Assembly: GCA_973895155.1 (NCBI GenBank)
Contig: OZ316892.1
Location: 186,001-250,000, forward strand
Direction of reading: 5' to 3'
DNA: 64,000 bases
From: Marsupella aquatica
Taxonomy: Eukaryota > Marchantiophyta
The notes under the pieces are model-generated. The model was not told the DNA's origin. It was given only the letters and a program-made list of their open reading frames with translations, and did not search any database. Positions 10,211 to 19,800 of the stretch are shown piece by piece; within the stretch, counting starts at the first letter, position 1; the number at the start of each line of letters is the position of its first letter. The translations under genes and the position numbers were made by a program.

Positions 10211-12319
10211 ATGGAAGTAGACAGCACCGGAGGGCGGAGTGGAGTGAACCCTACGAGAGGTTATGGGGACGGAGGTAATCAACCATGGCAAGATCAGGGG
10301 CGGGCGTTCTATAGAGCTGAGCAATTCAGCAGACAGGATTCACGTAGCTCTCCATTCCGCGGGTGGGGGCGAGGTCCGTTCTCGGAGATGCATAGGCGCG
10401 CACCATTTGCTGCACAGCGCCCTTTTGACCTTTTTGAGAGCCTGACACAACAACAGAACTTTACTTCTATGAGTTCTGGGCCACAAGGGCATCTCGCAGA
10501 TGGGGGTTACAGGCAGGAGGATAGGAGGGATCAGCCAAAAGTAACCGACGATAGCCCACGGAATGTCAAAATGGCCTCTGAACCGTAGCTGGATCCGGCT
10601 GCGCAAGCCCATCACACTGAAGCAGCAGAGACAACTCCGCAGGAGATCAATGGGCCTGGGAAGAATGCTCCCTCAGGGACGGGATTGGAATCGGAAACAG
10701 TGACTGAAGAATGCATCAATATTCTCAAAGAGATCGGGGAAGGGTCCAAGGGCGACTGGAACCAGAAACTCTTCACCACAGTCGAATGGACCATAGAGGA
10801 AGCAGCAAGTAATGTTCGCTAGCTATACAACTGTGCTATGATTTGCTATTTCATAGATAGGACCCCGATGCTACAGATCTTTCGTGCATGGATAGAAGAG
10901 AATATGGTATATGGCAGAAATTGGCCTATCCTGTAGGTGAAATTTGTGGGCAAGAATTTTTACCTGGTGGTATTTGAAAATGCGGATCATAGAGACTTAG
11001 CACTGTCAGTGGCTCCATGGTTTATGGATAGAAGACTGGTGTTTACATTCCCCTGGGACCCGGCTTTTGATATTAGAACTGAAAAATACACCAAACTTCC
11101 AGTGTGGATCAAACTACCATTCAGGGCCTTGGTGCTTGAGGGATGCAGAATCAAGATTGCTGAATCATTGGGGAAATTATTGCATTACATACAGAGAGAT
11201 GAGTACAACTCTTTTCCGCATGACCGAGCCTGCATATTATGGGACACGGAGCGGGAAGTCCCCTTTAGTGCTCGAGTCAAGATTCGAGAGGATATTAATA
11301 TCTGGCAGCCAATCCGGTTCAAGAACATACCGTTCCATTGCTTCAAGTGCAATAAGAAAGGACATTTAGCCAGGGAATGCAGGGAGGGGCTGGAACCGAA
11401 TGCTACAGAGGTGGAACACACTGTGAGGGAGAACGCTGCTCACAAGGTGGGAGAAAAGGAGGTTGATGGCACGGTGGGTGAGGACGTAGTTCGCACCCTG
11501 GATGAAAGAGATACAGAAGCAGAGGGAGATCCTGAGGAGGTGTTGTGAAATCAGCTGGCTATGAATCTTCAGGCCAGAAGTAGGGGCAATTTGGTGCCCC
11601 TCGATGCTGGGCCTTCAGTTGCAGCAGATATCACAATAGTTGAACTGTTACTGGAACATAGTAAAGAAGGCATAGGCCGGACTTCCGTGCTGGAAGCGGC
11701 TCCCCAGTGGGAATTATTAGTGAACAAGGGATTCCGGGCGGACGCAACACTGCTCCCTCGGGGCCGGGAGGAATCACCACATTCTCCTACATTGCCAGCA
11801 AAAAACGTATTGGCTGCTGAGGCGACCATCTTTGTTCCTGCAGGACTTGCAAATATGGCTGAGACCTCATTGGGGATAATGAATCCCTCAGTGAAAGATG
11901 CGGATCCCGGGACCTTTTCCTACCATGGTGACTCGAAAGCAGATCTGGACATGTCTGAGTACAAAGAATATGTCTCTGGCACAGGGAAGGAAAGAGCCCG
12001 CAAACTTGAGAGCCAAACACCACCTCTTGCTAAGAGGGATAGGAGTAAGCAAGATGCCAAGAAGCAATGCTCTATCCATTTCTCACCTGCATTTGTGTCC
12101 ACCGCAGGTGATGTTGAGAACCGGGATGGGAGCAGAAACGGAGAGGAGCGGGAGCAGGAAATGCGAAGGCACACCACGTTTGAGGGGGCCCTCCCAATAG
12201 TGGAGGTGGAAGATACATGGATGGAGGTGGCGTCTGGGGATACACCCCGGAGACAAAAGGGAGATCAGGCTAGCCGGGAGGGACACTATTTCTCTCCGGG
12301 AGGACGTGCATGTATCTAG
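10211..12319 (+). pseudogene. LINE ORF1 protein (DUF4283 and zinc knuckle), broken
   Basis: One frame runs from the ATG at 10211 to 12319, interrupted by stops at about 10586, 10820, 10934 and 11546. The central part (10937-11548) has the DUF4283-type block ('APWFMDRRLVFTFPWDP', then 'LPVWIKLPF') and a CCHC zinc knuckle 'CFKCNKKGHLAREC', the standard layout of plant LINE ORF1 RNA-binding proteins. The C-terminal 250 residues are acidic and low in recognisable domains. ORF1 would coat the LINE RNA and form the ribonucleoprotein with ORF2. It overlaps the ORF2 start by a few bases in another frame. Confidence 0.8.
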
Positions 12320-13956
12320 GGAAACAGGATGTACATCCTTATGGTTGGGGTGCATACAACTCTATGAGAACTTTACGCATTGCAGCGTGGAACGTTTGTG
12401 GATTGTGTGAGCCCAATAGGAAAACAGTTGTAAAGCATTGGACTGAAGAATGCAGAGAGAAGATCGATATCCTTGCTCTACAAGAAATTAAGGCAGACCA
12501 ATTCAGGCTTGACATTGCTCTGAGAGCAATACTGCCATCATACCAACACTTGACATCTGCACCGGAGGAGGGCTGGGGGGGCTCTGCTCTGCTGCTACAT
12601 CCAGACCTGAAGATTGTGGCTCAGGGTGTAGTTGATGGGGGAAGAGCAGTGTGGGCACGGATTGAGGTAGACGGAAACTCTTTTGGTATAGTGAGAATAT
12701 ACGCATCGAATTCCCCTCGGCAGAGGGCATGCTTATGGCATGAGCTGAAGACACTCCTCCCCCAGGGGAACTGGATTCTTGGGGGTGACTTTAACATGAC
12801 GGAACTTAGTGAAGATTCCACTGGAATTTCCCCTCTGATTAAGGGCCGGGAAGCAGAATTCTGGCGTTTTTTTAAAGTAAGACTGGACTTGGTGGATGCT
12901 ATAAGGATTAGGGGGGAGGCCAGTGGTGCCCCTTTCACCTGGCGAAGGCTCAGGAACACTACAACAGTACAGTCTAGACTAGATAGATTTTATTTCAGTG
13001 ATCAAGGAGAATGGTTGGAGGAATTAATGGAATTGAATCACGACGGGGGATTGGCACTTTCTGACCATGACCCAGTGGTGATTAAAATTGGACTGGGAAC
13101 GAGAAAAACTACTCGATCCCCCTTAGGAGGTCCGGGTGGTTCAAAGCCAACCCTGCGGTGGTAAGAAATCAGGAAAATTTAACTGCACTTGAAGGAGCAT
13201 GGAATGCAGGGAAGGGAGGTTTCTTGGAGCCGCTGCTGGCTTTTGATCGAGCAAGCAGTAGCATGAGACAGATGTACAGGAGTAAACAGAGCTCCCCAAC
13301 AGAACGAGCAGAAGAAATGAGGAGGTTAAGGAATAAGCTACATGAATGCAAGGAGACTTTTCTGGATGCACATTCAGAGGATGATTTGAGAGAGTATGTC
13401 AATGCAGAAGATCTTTTGCATGTTGCTGAACTAGAAGAAGCACATATAGGAAGACGTCTTGCCCGGATCAAATGGTTGGGCGAAGGGGATGAGCCCACTC
13501 GCTTCTATTTTGCTACAGTAAAAGCTAAGAGAAGTAGGGAGGCCATGAGGACTCTAGTAACCGAGGGAGGAGGTGAGATTACTGATCAGGCGGCTATTCT
13601 GCAGGAAGTGGTACGACACTATAAGGAACTGTAAGAGTATTGTAAACTGTGCAGTGGAACAGTAGAAACTATCCCCCATCTTTTCTCCCAATGTACTCAT
13701 GCCAAGAGATGTTGGTCATTAGCTGTAGCGTGTTTCTCAGGTACCTTTACTGATTATTCGGATAGGATACTTGAGCTGTTGCTTCTTACTACTAAGGAAG
13801 ACCCTGGCACAATTGCAAAGCTATTTATGTTCTATCAGATTCTATGGTCCTTATGGCAGAGTAAGAATGCACACATGTTTCAGGCCAATGGCTTTAGGAC
13901 ATTTGATCTTTGCTTTATTCTCTCAGAAGCTACTGACCATGCATCGGCGGTGGGCC
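12310..13956 (+). pseudogene. LINE ORF2: endonuclease, linker and zinc-finger end; reverse transcriptase deleted
   Basis: The apurinic-type endonuclease (12310-13164) shows 'AAWNVCGL', 'LALQEIK', 'LGGDFNMTE', 'SRLDRFYFS' and 'LSDHDPV', covering the expected catalytic Asn, Glu, Asp/Asn and Asp/His. A frameshift near 13130 moves to the linker (13158-13634), which has 'RIKWLGEGDEPTRFYF'. This usually precedes reverse transcriptase, but the next codons, in the same frame, are already the C-terminal zinc-binding domain ('CKLCSGTVETIPHLFSQC', then 'CW'). The whole reverse transcriptase has been removed. The rest of the C-terminus is at 18665-18780. The copy is dead. Confidence 0.85.
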
Positions 13957-14039
13957 CACAACTACATTTTGACTCAACTTAACGTTGCCTCACAACAGGC
14001 TAATCTCGACATATGAAACTCTAAACGGAAACACGGAAT

Positions 14040-14440
14040 CCCCAAGGTAAAATTGGCAACGTTCTGGACGTCTAGATTGACGTGGTTGCTTACGTCGTCT
14101 CACACGACGCACATTGCCACACCGCCAACGTGGTTCTTTGTGGGCACGACGTCCTATGCATCGTTAGAGTACTGGGCTAATGTAGATTTCCATGTCCATT
14201 GAACGTCGCACGAACTGACGTTAATACAAACAAAACGCCGTGATTGACGACGTTGACTCCCTCATATAAAACAACGTTAGTTTTTGTAACGACGTCGGGG
14301 ACACCGTTACGTTTGATGTAATGTGAATTCGTTCATTGGTTTATGTCGTGTGATAAGACGTTGTTATCATATATCGATGTCATGAACGACGTTGTGTGAA
14401 AGTGGAAGACTACGTCTGGGTCATACCTTGTGAGAAGCTT
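14040..14440. repeat. subterminal GACGT/ACGTC motif cluster, left
   Basis: Dense short repeats of ACGTCG, AACGTC, GACGTT and GACGACGT on both strands just inside the left end. Subterminal arrays of short motifs are the transposase-binding regions of En/Spm-type elements. 14441-14703 holds no gene. Confidence 0.65.
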
Positions 14441-14703
14441 GGTAACTTTATGAATGAACGAGCCCCCTTTATTATGCCGGACCCTGCCATACAACCTTAT
14501 TGGAGGTTATAAACACACTTAAGCTAGGGTTACAATGGGGTGAGCATTATTTGGGTAGGCACTTGGGGTTTAGGGATACACATTCAATATGCATATGGTA
14601 TAGACGTTGTAATCCGCAAAAAGTGTCATATTAGATAATATTGTTATGGGCCAAATATGTACAAAATGGAGGATGAAGTCGAGCAAGTAAAATAGGCTAT
14701 ACC

Positions 14704-16384
14704 CTAGTCACGCTCAGTCCGCTTGGTATCACGTCCAGACCTGCGTGTAGAAGTGGGTTGTACGCCTCTCGGGCACAACTCGTACCTGGAGTCATCCTCC
14801 TCTAAGCTAGTGGTACTGGGGGACAACGTATCTGCCTGTGTTGCAGCCCTATGAGTAGTCACTGGCCTACTCCCCTTACTGTGTGGAGGTCGCCTAGTGT
14901 CATCCCTCCTCCTCCTCTCCCTCTCCCTCCCCCTCCGTCTATCTGACCTATCTCTCCCTATCTCCCTCTCTCTCCCTCCCTCGGCTCTCTCTCTCTCCCT
15001 CCGGCCTTGGCCACTAGTACGCCCCCCATGAGTCTCTGCCTCCTCCTGCCCACAATCTACGTGAGCCTCCTCCTGCAAACCCTCCTCGGGCTGGCAAGTG
15101 ATCCTCAGGGATGGCTCGTGCAACCAAGCCCTCCGAAGGAGTCCAATCCTCCACCTGCATGATAGCATTCTGGTCAGTTAATGTCACAGAGTAGGCCTAA
15201 AGTCAACTACAACCTAGCAATCACTTTAGCTCTTACCCGGTGATCCTCCGGGACTGAGGCCAACTTGGCCCATAGCGCTGCCGGGCCATACCGTTTCGAG
15301 TACAGCCGCTCCTCCTCCGACGGCTCGGCATCGACACCAAACTTGCGTTTCTACGAGAAAGCAAAAGAACGTCGTTCCTAAGCACGTATTCAACCCTCTC
15401 AGCATCGGTGCTAACGTCGTTCCATGCGTTGCATATCTAGTTAACGTCGCTCTAACAACGTTTTCACTAAAGCGGTACATGTAACGTCTCAAGGACGATG
15501 TTCTTCCTAAGGTACGTCTCAGATGAAGTTACAAAGCAAATTTAACGTTGTTATGGACGACGTTATGAATGAATCAGGCGACGTAATTTCAAAATCTTGA
15601 CGTTACACTATGGTGTACACCGGAGCAGCGAAATGAAAACGTGGAAGTTGGGTCTGAGACTTACGTAGGTTGCGAGGAACCCTCGCCATCATCCTTGCCC
15701 CTAGAAATTGGTTACTAGAAGGCGTCCGCTATTCTTTCGAGTTGCAGTGGCTTTGTCACCCATGTGCACTCGTTTTCCTACTTGGGTGTTTGGGGGTACT
15801 TCAAGTTCAGACACAATCAAGTTGAAGTCCGACTCGGCCATCCCTTCAGGCTTACGGTACTGCCCTGTCTTCTCGCATTTCATTGCTCGGACCTTGCTTC
15901 TCCACCTGAATCTTCTGTCAGCAAGGAAACTCACAATCTTCTGCCTGATGTGTCAAAAATCAATCTCTCTGCCATTCTTGAATCCGGCCTGTATGTCATT
16001 GAGGAGTACTTGAAACTTCTTTGTATTGTGCACGAGGTCCTTCCAAGTCGTCCACCCAGGGTAGTGTTTCGTACAGCAGACCTGCACTCGATTCGTTAGC
16101 GCCTTCTCATCAAGCACCTCTGGCTTTGCATCAAAAGCAACCAGGCTGATGACCGGCAGTTGTTCTTTGCTGGTAGGAGTAGCAACGGTTCGGTGAGGAG
16201 AAGCTCGCCGATGACCTCCTCCGATTGAATGTGAATGTCGAGGTGACCTTCGACCTCTCCTATCTCTGTCCACCCTCGAATCTTGTTCAGCCCTTTTTCT
16301 CTTGTGTGTGCTGCGGCTGTCTCTTTCTCTGCGCTCCTTTCCCTTCCCCTTTTTTTGTCTCCTCTCAATGCTCAAGCAGGTCAT
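14704..16384 (-). pseudogene. spliced transposon gene on the minus strand (TnpA/Transposase_24-like, tentative)
   Basis: Exons inferred from coding potential and splice sites. Exon a, 16384 to about 15668 with one stop, contains 'HYPGWTTWKDLVHNTKKF' and ends at a GTAAGT donor. Exon b, 15237-15350, is bounded by a TTTCTCGTAG acceptor and a GTAAGA donor, is exactly 38 codons and contains 'EEERLYSKRYGPAALW'. Exon c, 15169 down, has an Arg/Glu-rich tract. The intron between a and b carries a GACGT motif cluster. The layout resembles the accessory DNA-binding transposase gene of plant CACTA elements, but I cannot confirm the family. The stop near 15950 suggests decay. Confidence 0.45.
15365..15630. 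repeat. GACGT/ACGTC motif cluster inside an inferred intron
   Basis: Same motif family as the subterminal clusters (AACGTCG, TACGTC, GACGACGTT), but internal, between exons a and b of the minus-strand gene. Confidence 0.55.
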
Positions 16385-16957
16385 GGTATTGCATCATTTT
16401 GTGTCTGGGCTTTGGAGCGCATGGAGAGGCTCTTGGCTGTGCATGGGTCTACATCCATTCCCATTGATGTACAAAACATCATTAGAGGGCCAGGGATGCG
16501 GGCCACGACTCATACACACATGTATGAGTCAGGGCATCACTTTCGGACTTGGAGGACAGACCATATGAAGAAGAGTACTTGTAACTCTGGAATCTTCATG
16601 ATGACTGATGTAGATGATGTAGAGGTTCCTTATTGTGGGACAGTTGTGGACATTTTAGATGTTCATTTTGGGTCATTTGTCACCACTGTACTAGAGGTGA
16701 GGTGGCACAAGTCAATCATGTCACCCCTAGCGAGAGCTACGATGGTTGCGGATGAGTGTGGTTTTTATCGCGTGGACACAACCCGAGTTGCACCCACAGG
16801 GACTGAGTTTAGTGACACCATAGTTTTTCCTAGCCAGGTGGATCAGTGCATTATGGTTCCGATGCAGACCATGAGAGGATGGTCCATTGTCATACCAATT
16901 TTCCCTCGGCGAAGGAAGGGCTTCATGGCATCAGTCCTTGCAGACGATGCGAACTGA
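16380..16957 (+). pseudogene. TNP2-type CACTA transposase C-terminal exon (DUF4216-like)
   Basis: After an acceptor-like ...CTCAAGCAG at 16379 an open frame runs to a stop at 16957. It contains 'GHHFRTWRTDHMKKSTCNSG', then 'PYCGTVVDILDVHFGSF', 'DECGFYRVDTTR' and 'SQVDQCIMVPM', the order seen in the C-terminal DUF4216 region of plant TNP2 transposases. The catalytic domain is absent, so this is a remnant. It points away from the minus-strand gene, whose first exon overlaps its upstream region. In ordinary CACTA elements the two genes run the same way, so this copy looks rearranged or composite. Confidence 0.6.
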
Positions 16958-17149
16958 CACTATCCTTCACACCCTCCATTTATATGTATTGGCTATGCCC
17001 ACCTTCCACATATATATTGACATATGTTTCGACGTTTGAGATCTGGCAAACTGGAGGGAGAGTTGTGCAAAGTTTCTTCTTTCCTCACTTTATAGCTAAG
17101 AACACATTAAAAAGCATTAAACCTCGGCCTTCGAACAACCTTCAATGGG

Positions 17150-17460
17150 TCCTAGCACGTAAACCCTTATCACGTTGGCCAATTGACACTTCGAACTTAT
17201 TAACGTCAACCTCAACGTCATTAGACAATCAAAGGTCGCTTATACCCATAATGAAGACGTTAATCTATAGTTTCATCGTAGATACATTGTACAAACAACG
17301 TATACATAGTACGTCCTTGGTTTACCGCGTAGTAGAGGACGTAGATTGTGTTACCGTGTCTTAAACGACGTAAATGTTTATTTAACCATTCTTCTGATGA
17401 CGTTCAAAGTTTCAATCGACGTTACTCACAAAACACATTACAAATATAAATTGCCTGGGA
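17150..17460. repeat. GACGT/ACGTC motif cluster, internal right
   Basis: Repeated AACGTC, GACGTT, GACGTA and TACGTC motifs between the DUF4216 exon and the next minus-strand ORF. 16958-17150 has no recognisable feature. Confidence 0.55.
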
Positions 17461-17593
17461 GGGACTTTTTATTCATGCACTCAGAAACATACAACGTGCA
17501 CATAAGGCATGAGTCTGACTCCAGTCTAAACTGATTCCAATCCTAGGCAAATGATGCTCCTCCGTCTCCAACTGACCTTGGCACTAGTGTAGC

Positions 17594-18154
17594 TTAAGGG
17601 GTCCCTTCACCAGACCAGTAGTACTCCTCATCTGCCTTCCTCTTTTTGTATGAATCACGCCTATTGCTGGCGTTCCATTTCTTGCGAACCACTGCTTCAC
17701 CAACCTTCAGCCTTTCAGCCTCAATCTCAACTGCACAGCTTTCCTTGTAGTCATACATCACAATATCAAGTTCAGTCGGTGACAACTGACATTTAGCCAA
17801 CTTTGGTGGACAAACCTCACCATCATCATCCTTGGGCGTATCGTCCAGCATCAAATCGTCCCCTGGATGCAGCAAAAACTCTTCTGGGTCCAACTCCTTA
17901 TTGCCTAGAATGGAGTACTGTACCCAAAAAATTGAGATGAAATGAACGGACTCTGCAAAGTGCTCGATCAATCCAGGATAGTCACTGAAGTGCTCTGTGA
18001 CTTGTTTCCAAGTATTGGCAAGCAAGTATTCCGTCTTTGAGTTACAAAACTTGTCTATCACACCTCCACGACAAAAAAAGCCACGAACAGTCTTGTCTTC
18101 TTCACCTAGCGGAAGAAAACAACAGTGGACATCCTTGAATATCTTACACACCAT
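17594..18154 (-). CDS. unrecognised 186-aa ORF inside the CACTA-like element
   Basis: I do not recognise this protein. It has an N-terminal half with 'GFFCRGGVIDKFCNSKTEY' and 'HFSDYPGLIEHFAE', an acidic middle ('DDTPKDDDGE'), and a basic lysine-rich C-terminus with 'RKKWNASNRRDSYKKRK', which could be a nuclear signal. It lies between two GACGT motif clusters, so it probably belongs to the transposon. It may be one exon of a longer gene. Confidence 0.4.
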   Translation of the reverse strand: MVCKIFKDVHCCFLPLGEEDKTVRGFFCRGGVIDKFCNSKTEYLLANTWKQVTEHFSDYPGLIEHFAESVHFISIFWVQYSILGNKELDPEEFLLHPGDDLMLDDTPKDDDGEVCPPKLAKCQLSPTELDIVMYDYKESCAVEIEAERLKVGEAVVRKKWNASNRRDSYKKRKADEEYYWSGEGTP

Positions 18155-18299
18155 AGCTGAAGACTTTCAATCTCACTCTGCAAATTCTGTGCACTATCGT
18201 ACCCATAGGACATCTGAAATCACGAATGACCTGTGCAGTGAGGTCCCAGTAGCCTTGCCCCAAAAACTCCCGCAAAAAACCTTACGCATGCCAATTGGA

Positions 18300-18651
18300 T
18301 TCCATTAACGTCGTTGCCCACATTGGTCATATACGTCTAACATCGCCCAACATCCATTATACGTCGTCATAGCATAGTATCCATTATAGCCACGTCTGAA
18401 ACGACGTACATCTATACGTCGACCCAACCCTATTCTGGTACACCGTCTGGGACGACGTCTACATGTTTGCCTTGTTATAAAAGACGTTAATAGCCCTATT
18501 GGGAGATACGTTAAATTAAAGACCCTCTAGATGACGTAAAATGGGAAGGAAAGTCAAATGGGTACACCCATTTTGGGTTACGATGTAGAGGGAGATGTAC
18601 TGGGGGAGTAACGTCGTGTCACATGACGTGAAAGGAAGTCACAACGTAGTG
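18300..18651. repeat. subterminal GACGT/ACGTC motif cluster, right
   Basis: Many TACGTC, ACGTCG, GACGTT and GACGACGT motifs leading to the right terminal inverted repeat at 18652-18664, mirroring the left cluster. Confidence 0.65.
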
Positions 18652-18664
18652 AAATGTAGTTGTG

Positions 18665-18780
18665 GCCTATGTTTGCCCCCGAGTAGACGACACACACGAT
18701 TGCTACGAGTGAAGGAGATACTTATACAAGAAAGAATAGTTTGGTTGAATAGCCGACAGATCTGGATTACATCTAGATAG
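18665..18780 (+). pseudogene. LINE ORF2 C-terminal tail
   Basis: About 38 codons that continue the ORF2 frame once the CACTA-like insertion is left out, ending with TAG at 18778-18780. The stretch includes 'VKEILIQERIVWLNS', the hydrophobic/Trp pattern common at plant LINE C-termini. 18781-18879 is LINE 3' UTR up to the family-A insertion. Confidence 0.65.
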
Positions 18781-19134
18781 GACTTTCTCTGGCCAATGGG
18801 GCTTGCTGGTCTTTAGATCCCTGTGTTTGAGATTGACAGCCTGGTTTTGGGGCTTTCATCACATGTTGTTGTTGCCGCATGTGGTGCGTCCCATGGCTCC
18901 CTAAACCCAAGAAACCCCCCAGCTCAAGCCGATTCCCGCAGGTTTCGTGCTTGGCGAGGCCGTTTCCGCGGCTTAGCGGCATGGGACGCTGCTAACCTTC
19001 TACTACTACTATTAACATTTTACACACATATACTGGACAGATCCTTCATCGGGTCATGAGATACGTAGCCGGCCTAATATAGGCCTTCCCCTGTCTTCCC
19101 CTGTCTTCCCCTCCGTCTTGTTAGGTATGTTTGG

Positions 19135-19150
19135 ATTCCGCCGCCGGAAT
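19135..19150 (-). promoter_or_regulatory. conserved LTR hairpin, family A (3' LTR of M)
   Basis: Plus-strand ATTCCG-CCGC-CGGAAT, a perfect 6-bp stem with a 4-base loop (sense loop GCGG), preceded by TTAGGTATGTTT. The same hairpin is at 30019-30034, 49212-49227 and 54102-54117, and in diverged form in families B and D. Confidence 0.65.
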
Positions 19151-19288
19151 GATCCCCAATAGGCTTGGTTAAGCCGCTAAGACCTCTCTCAGCTCAACAC
19201 ATCCAACTCTCACTCCCCTGCTTACTTTCCTTCCTTCTGTTGATGTGGGCACTCTTCACACAAGTTAATGCGACACACAAATAGCAAA

Positions 19289-19311
19289 ATGACTCATTCT
19301 GACTGAGTCAT
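19289..19311 (-). promoter_or_regulatory. bZIP/GCN4-type palindrome in LTR
   Basis: ATGACTCA, a 7-base spacer, then TGAGTCAT: a perfect 8-bp inverted repeat made of two TGACTCA (AP-1/GCN4-like) sites. Also at 30173-30195, 49052-49074 and 53941-53963. It lies between LORF and the LTR end, a sensible place for a U3 enhancer; binding is inference. Confidence 0.5.
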
Positions 19312-19800
19312 ACCATGCACTTGCCATACAAACAGTACATCTCATACACAAGTTCTGCGAACTAAGCCGTGAGGCCAACTCTATTCAGCTCTTAGGCATG
19401 AGGAAACATGAATATACACAAGGGTCACTGTATGACTAACCGAGAGCTTCTCGTACTACTTGATCCCAGCCCGGCTGGTGCAAACTAAAAACTTGCTAAA
19501 GAAGAGGCCCTGAGCTCCCCGCTGCCCAGGTACTTATCCTGGTAGTGGATCCGCCATTCTTTGCAGCGTAAGCCTAATCTACCTGACAGTAATCTACTTG
19601 CCCGAATCTACCTATGTACAGCAAGGCAGGAGCACAAGTGTTGCTCCTACCAGTGGAACCGCAATCCCACTAAGCTAAGTGTCAGGGCCGCTCCTGGTTC
19701 TAATCCTAATCCTAAACGTGGAGATCCGCGCCCGCCCTGCCCACTCACGCCTCCTCCCTCCACGTCCGCCCTCCCTAAAAGGAACGGCGCCCTTGCACCG

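Larger units (their letters stand above)
13957..18664. mobile_element. CACTA-like DNA transposon inserted in LINE ORF2
   Basis: The ends are perfect 13-bp inverted repeats CACAACTACATTT (13957-13969 and the reverse complement at 18652-18664), flanked on both sides by GCC, the 3-bp duplication typical of the CACTA superfamily. Removing the element and one GCC joins LINE ORF2 in frame to 18665-18780. It contains a DUF4216-type transposase exon, a spliced minus-strand gene and an unrecognised ORF, plus four clusters of ACGTC/GACGT motifs. The terminus is CACAA, not canonical CACTA. Confidence 0.75.

Noticed and set aside
14880-15010. Arg/Glu-rich tract as an SR-type splicing factor gene
   Set aside because: It lies in an inferred exon of the transposon and stems from a simple CTCCCT-type repeat; no RNA-binding domain is present.
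18638-18651. Right end of the DNA transposon placed at CACTACGTTGTGAC, a canonical CACTA terminus
   Set aside because: No matching inverted repeat exists on the left. The ends 14 bp further out match perfectly for 13 bp, have GCC duplications and restore the LINE frame.
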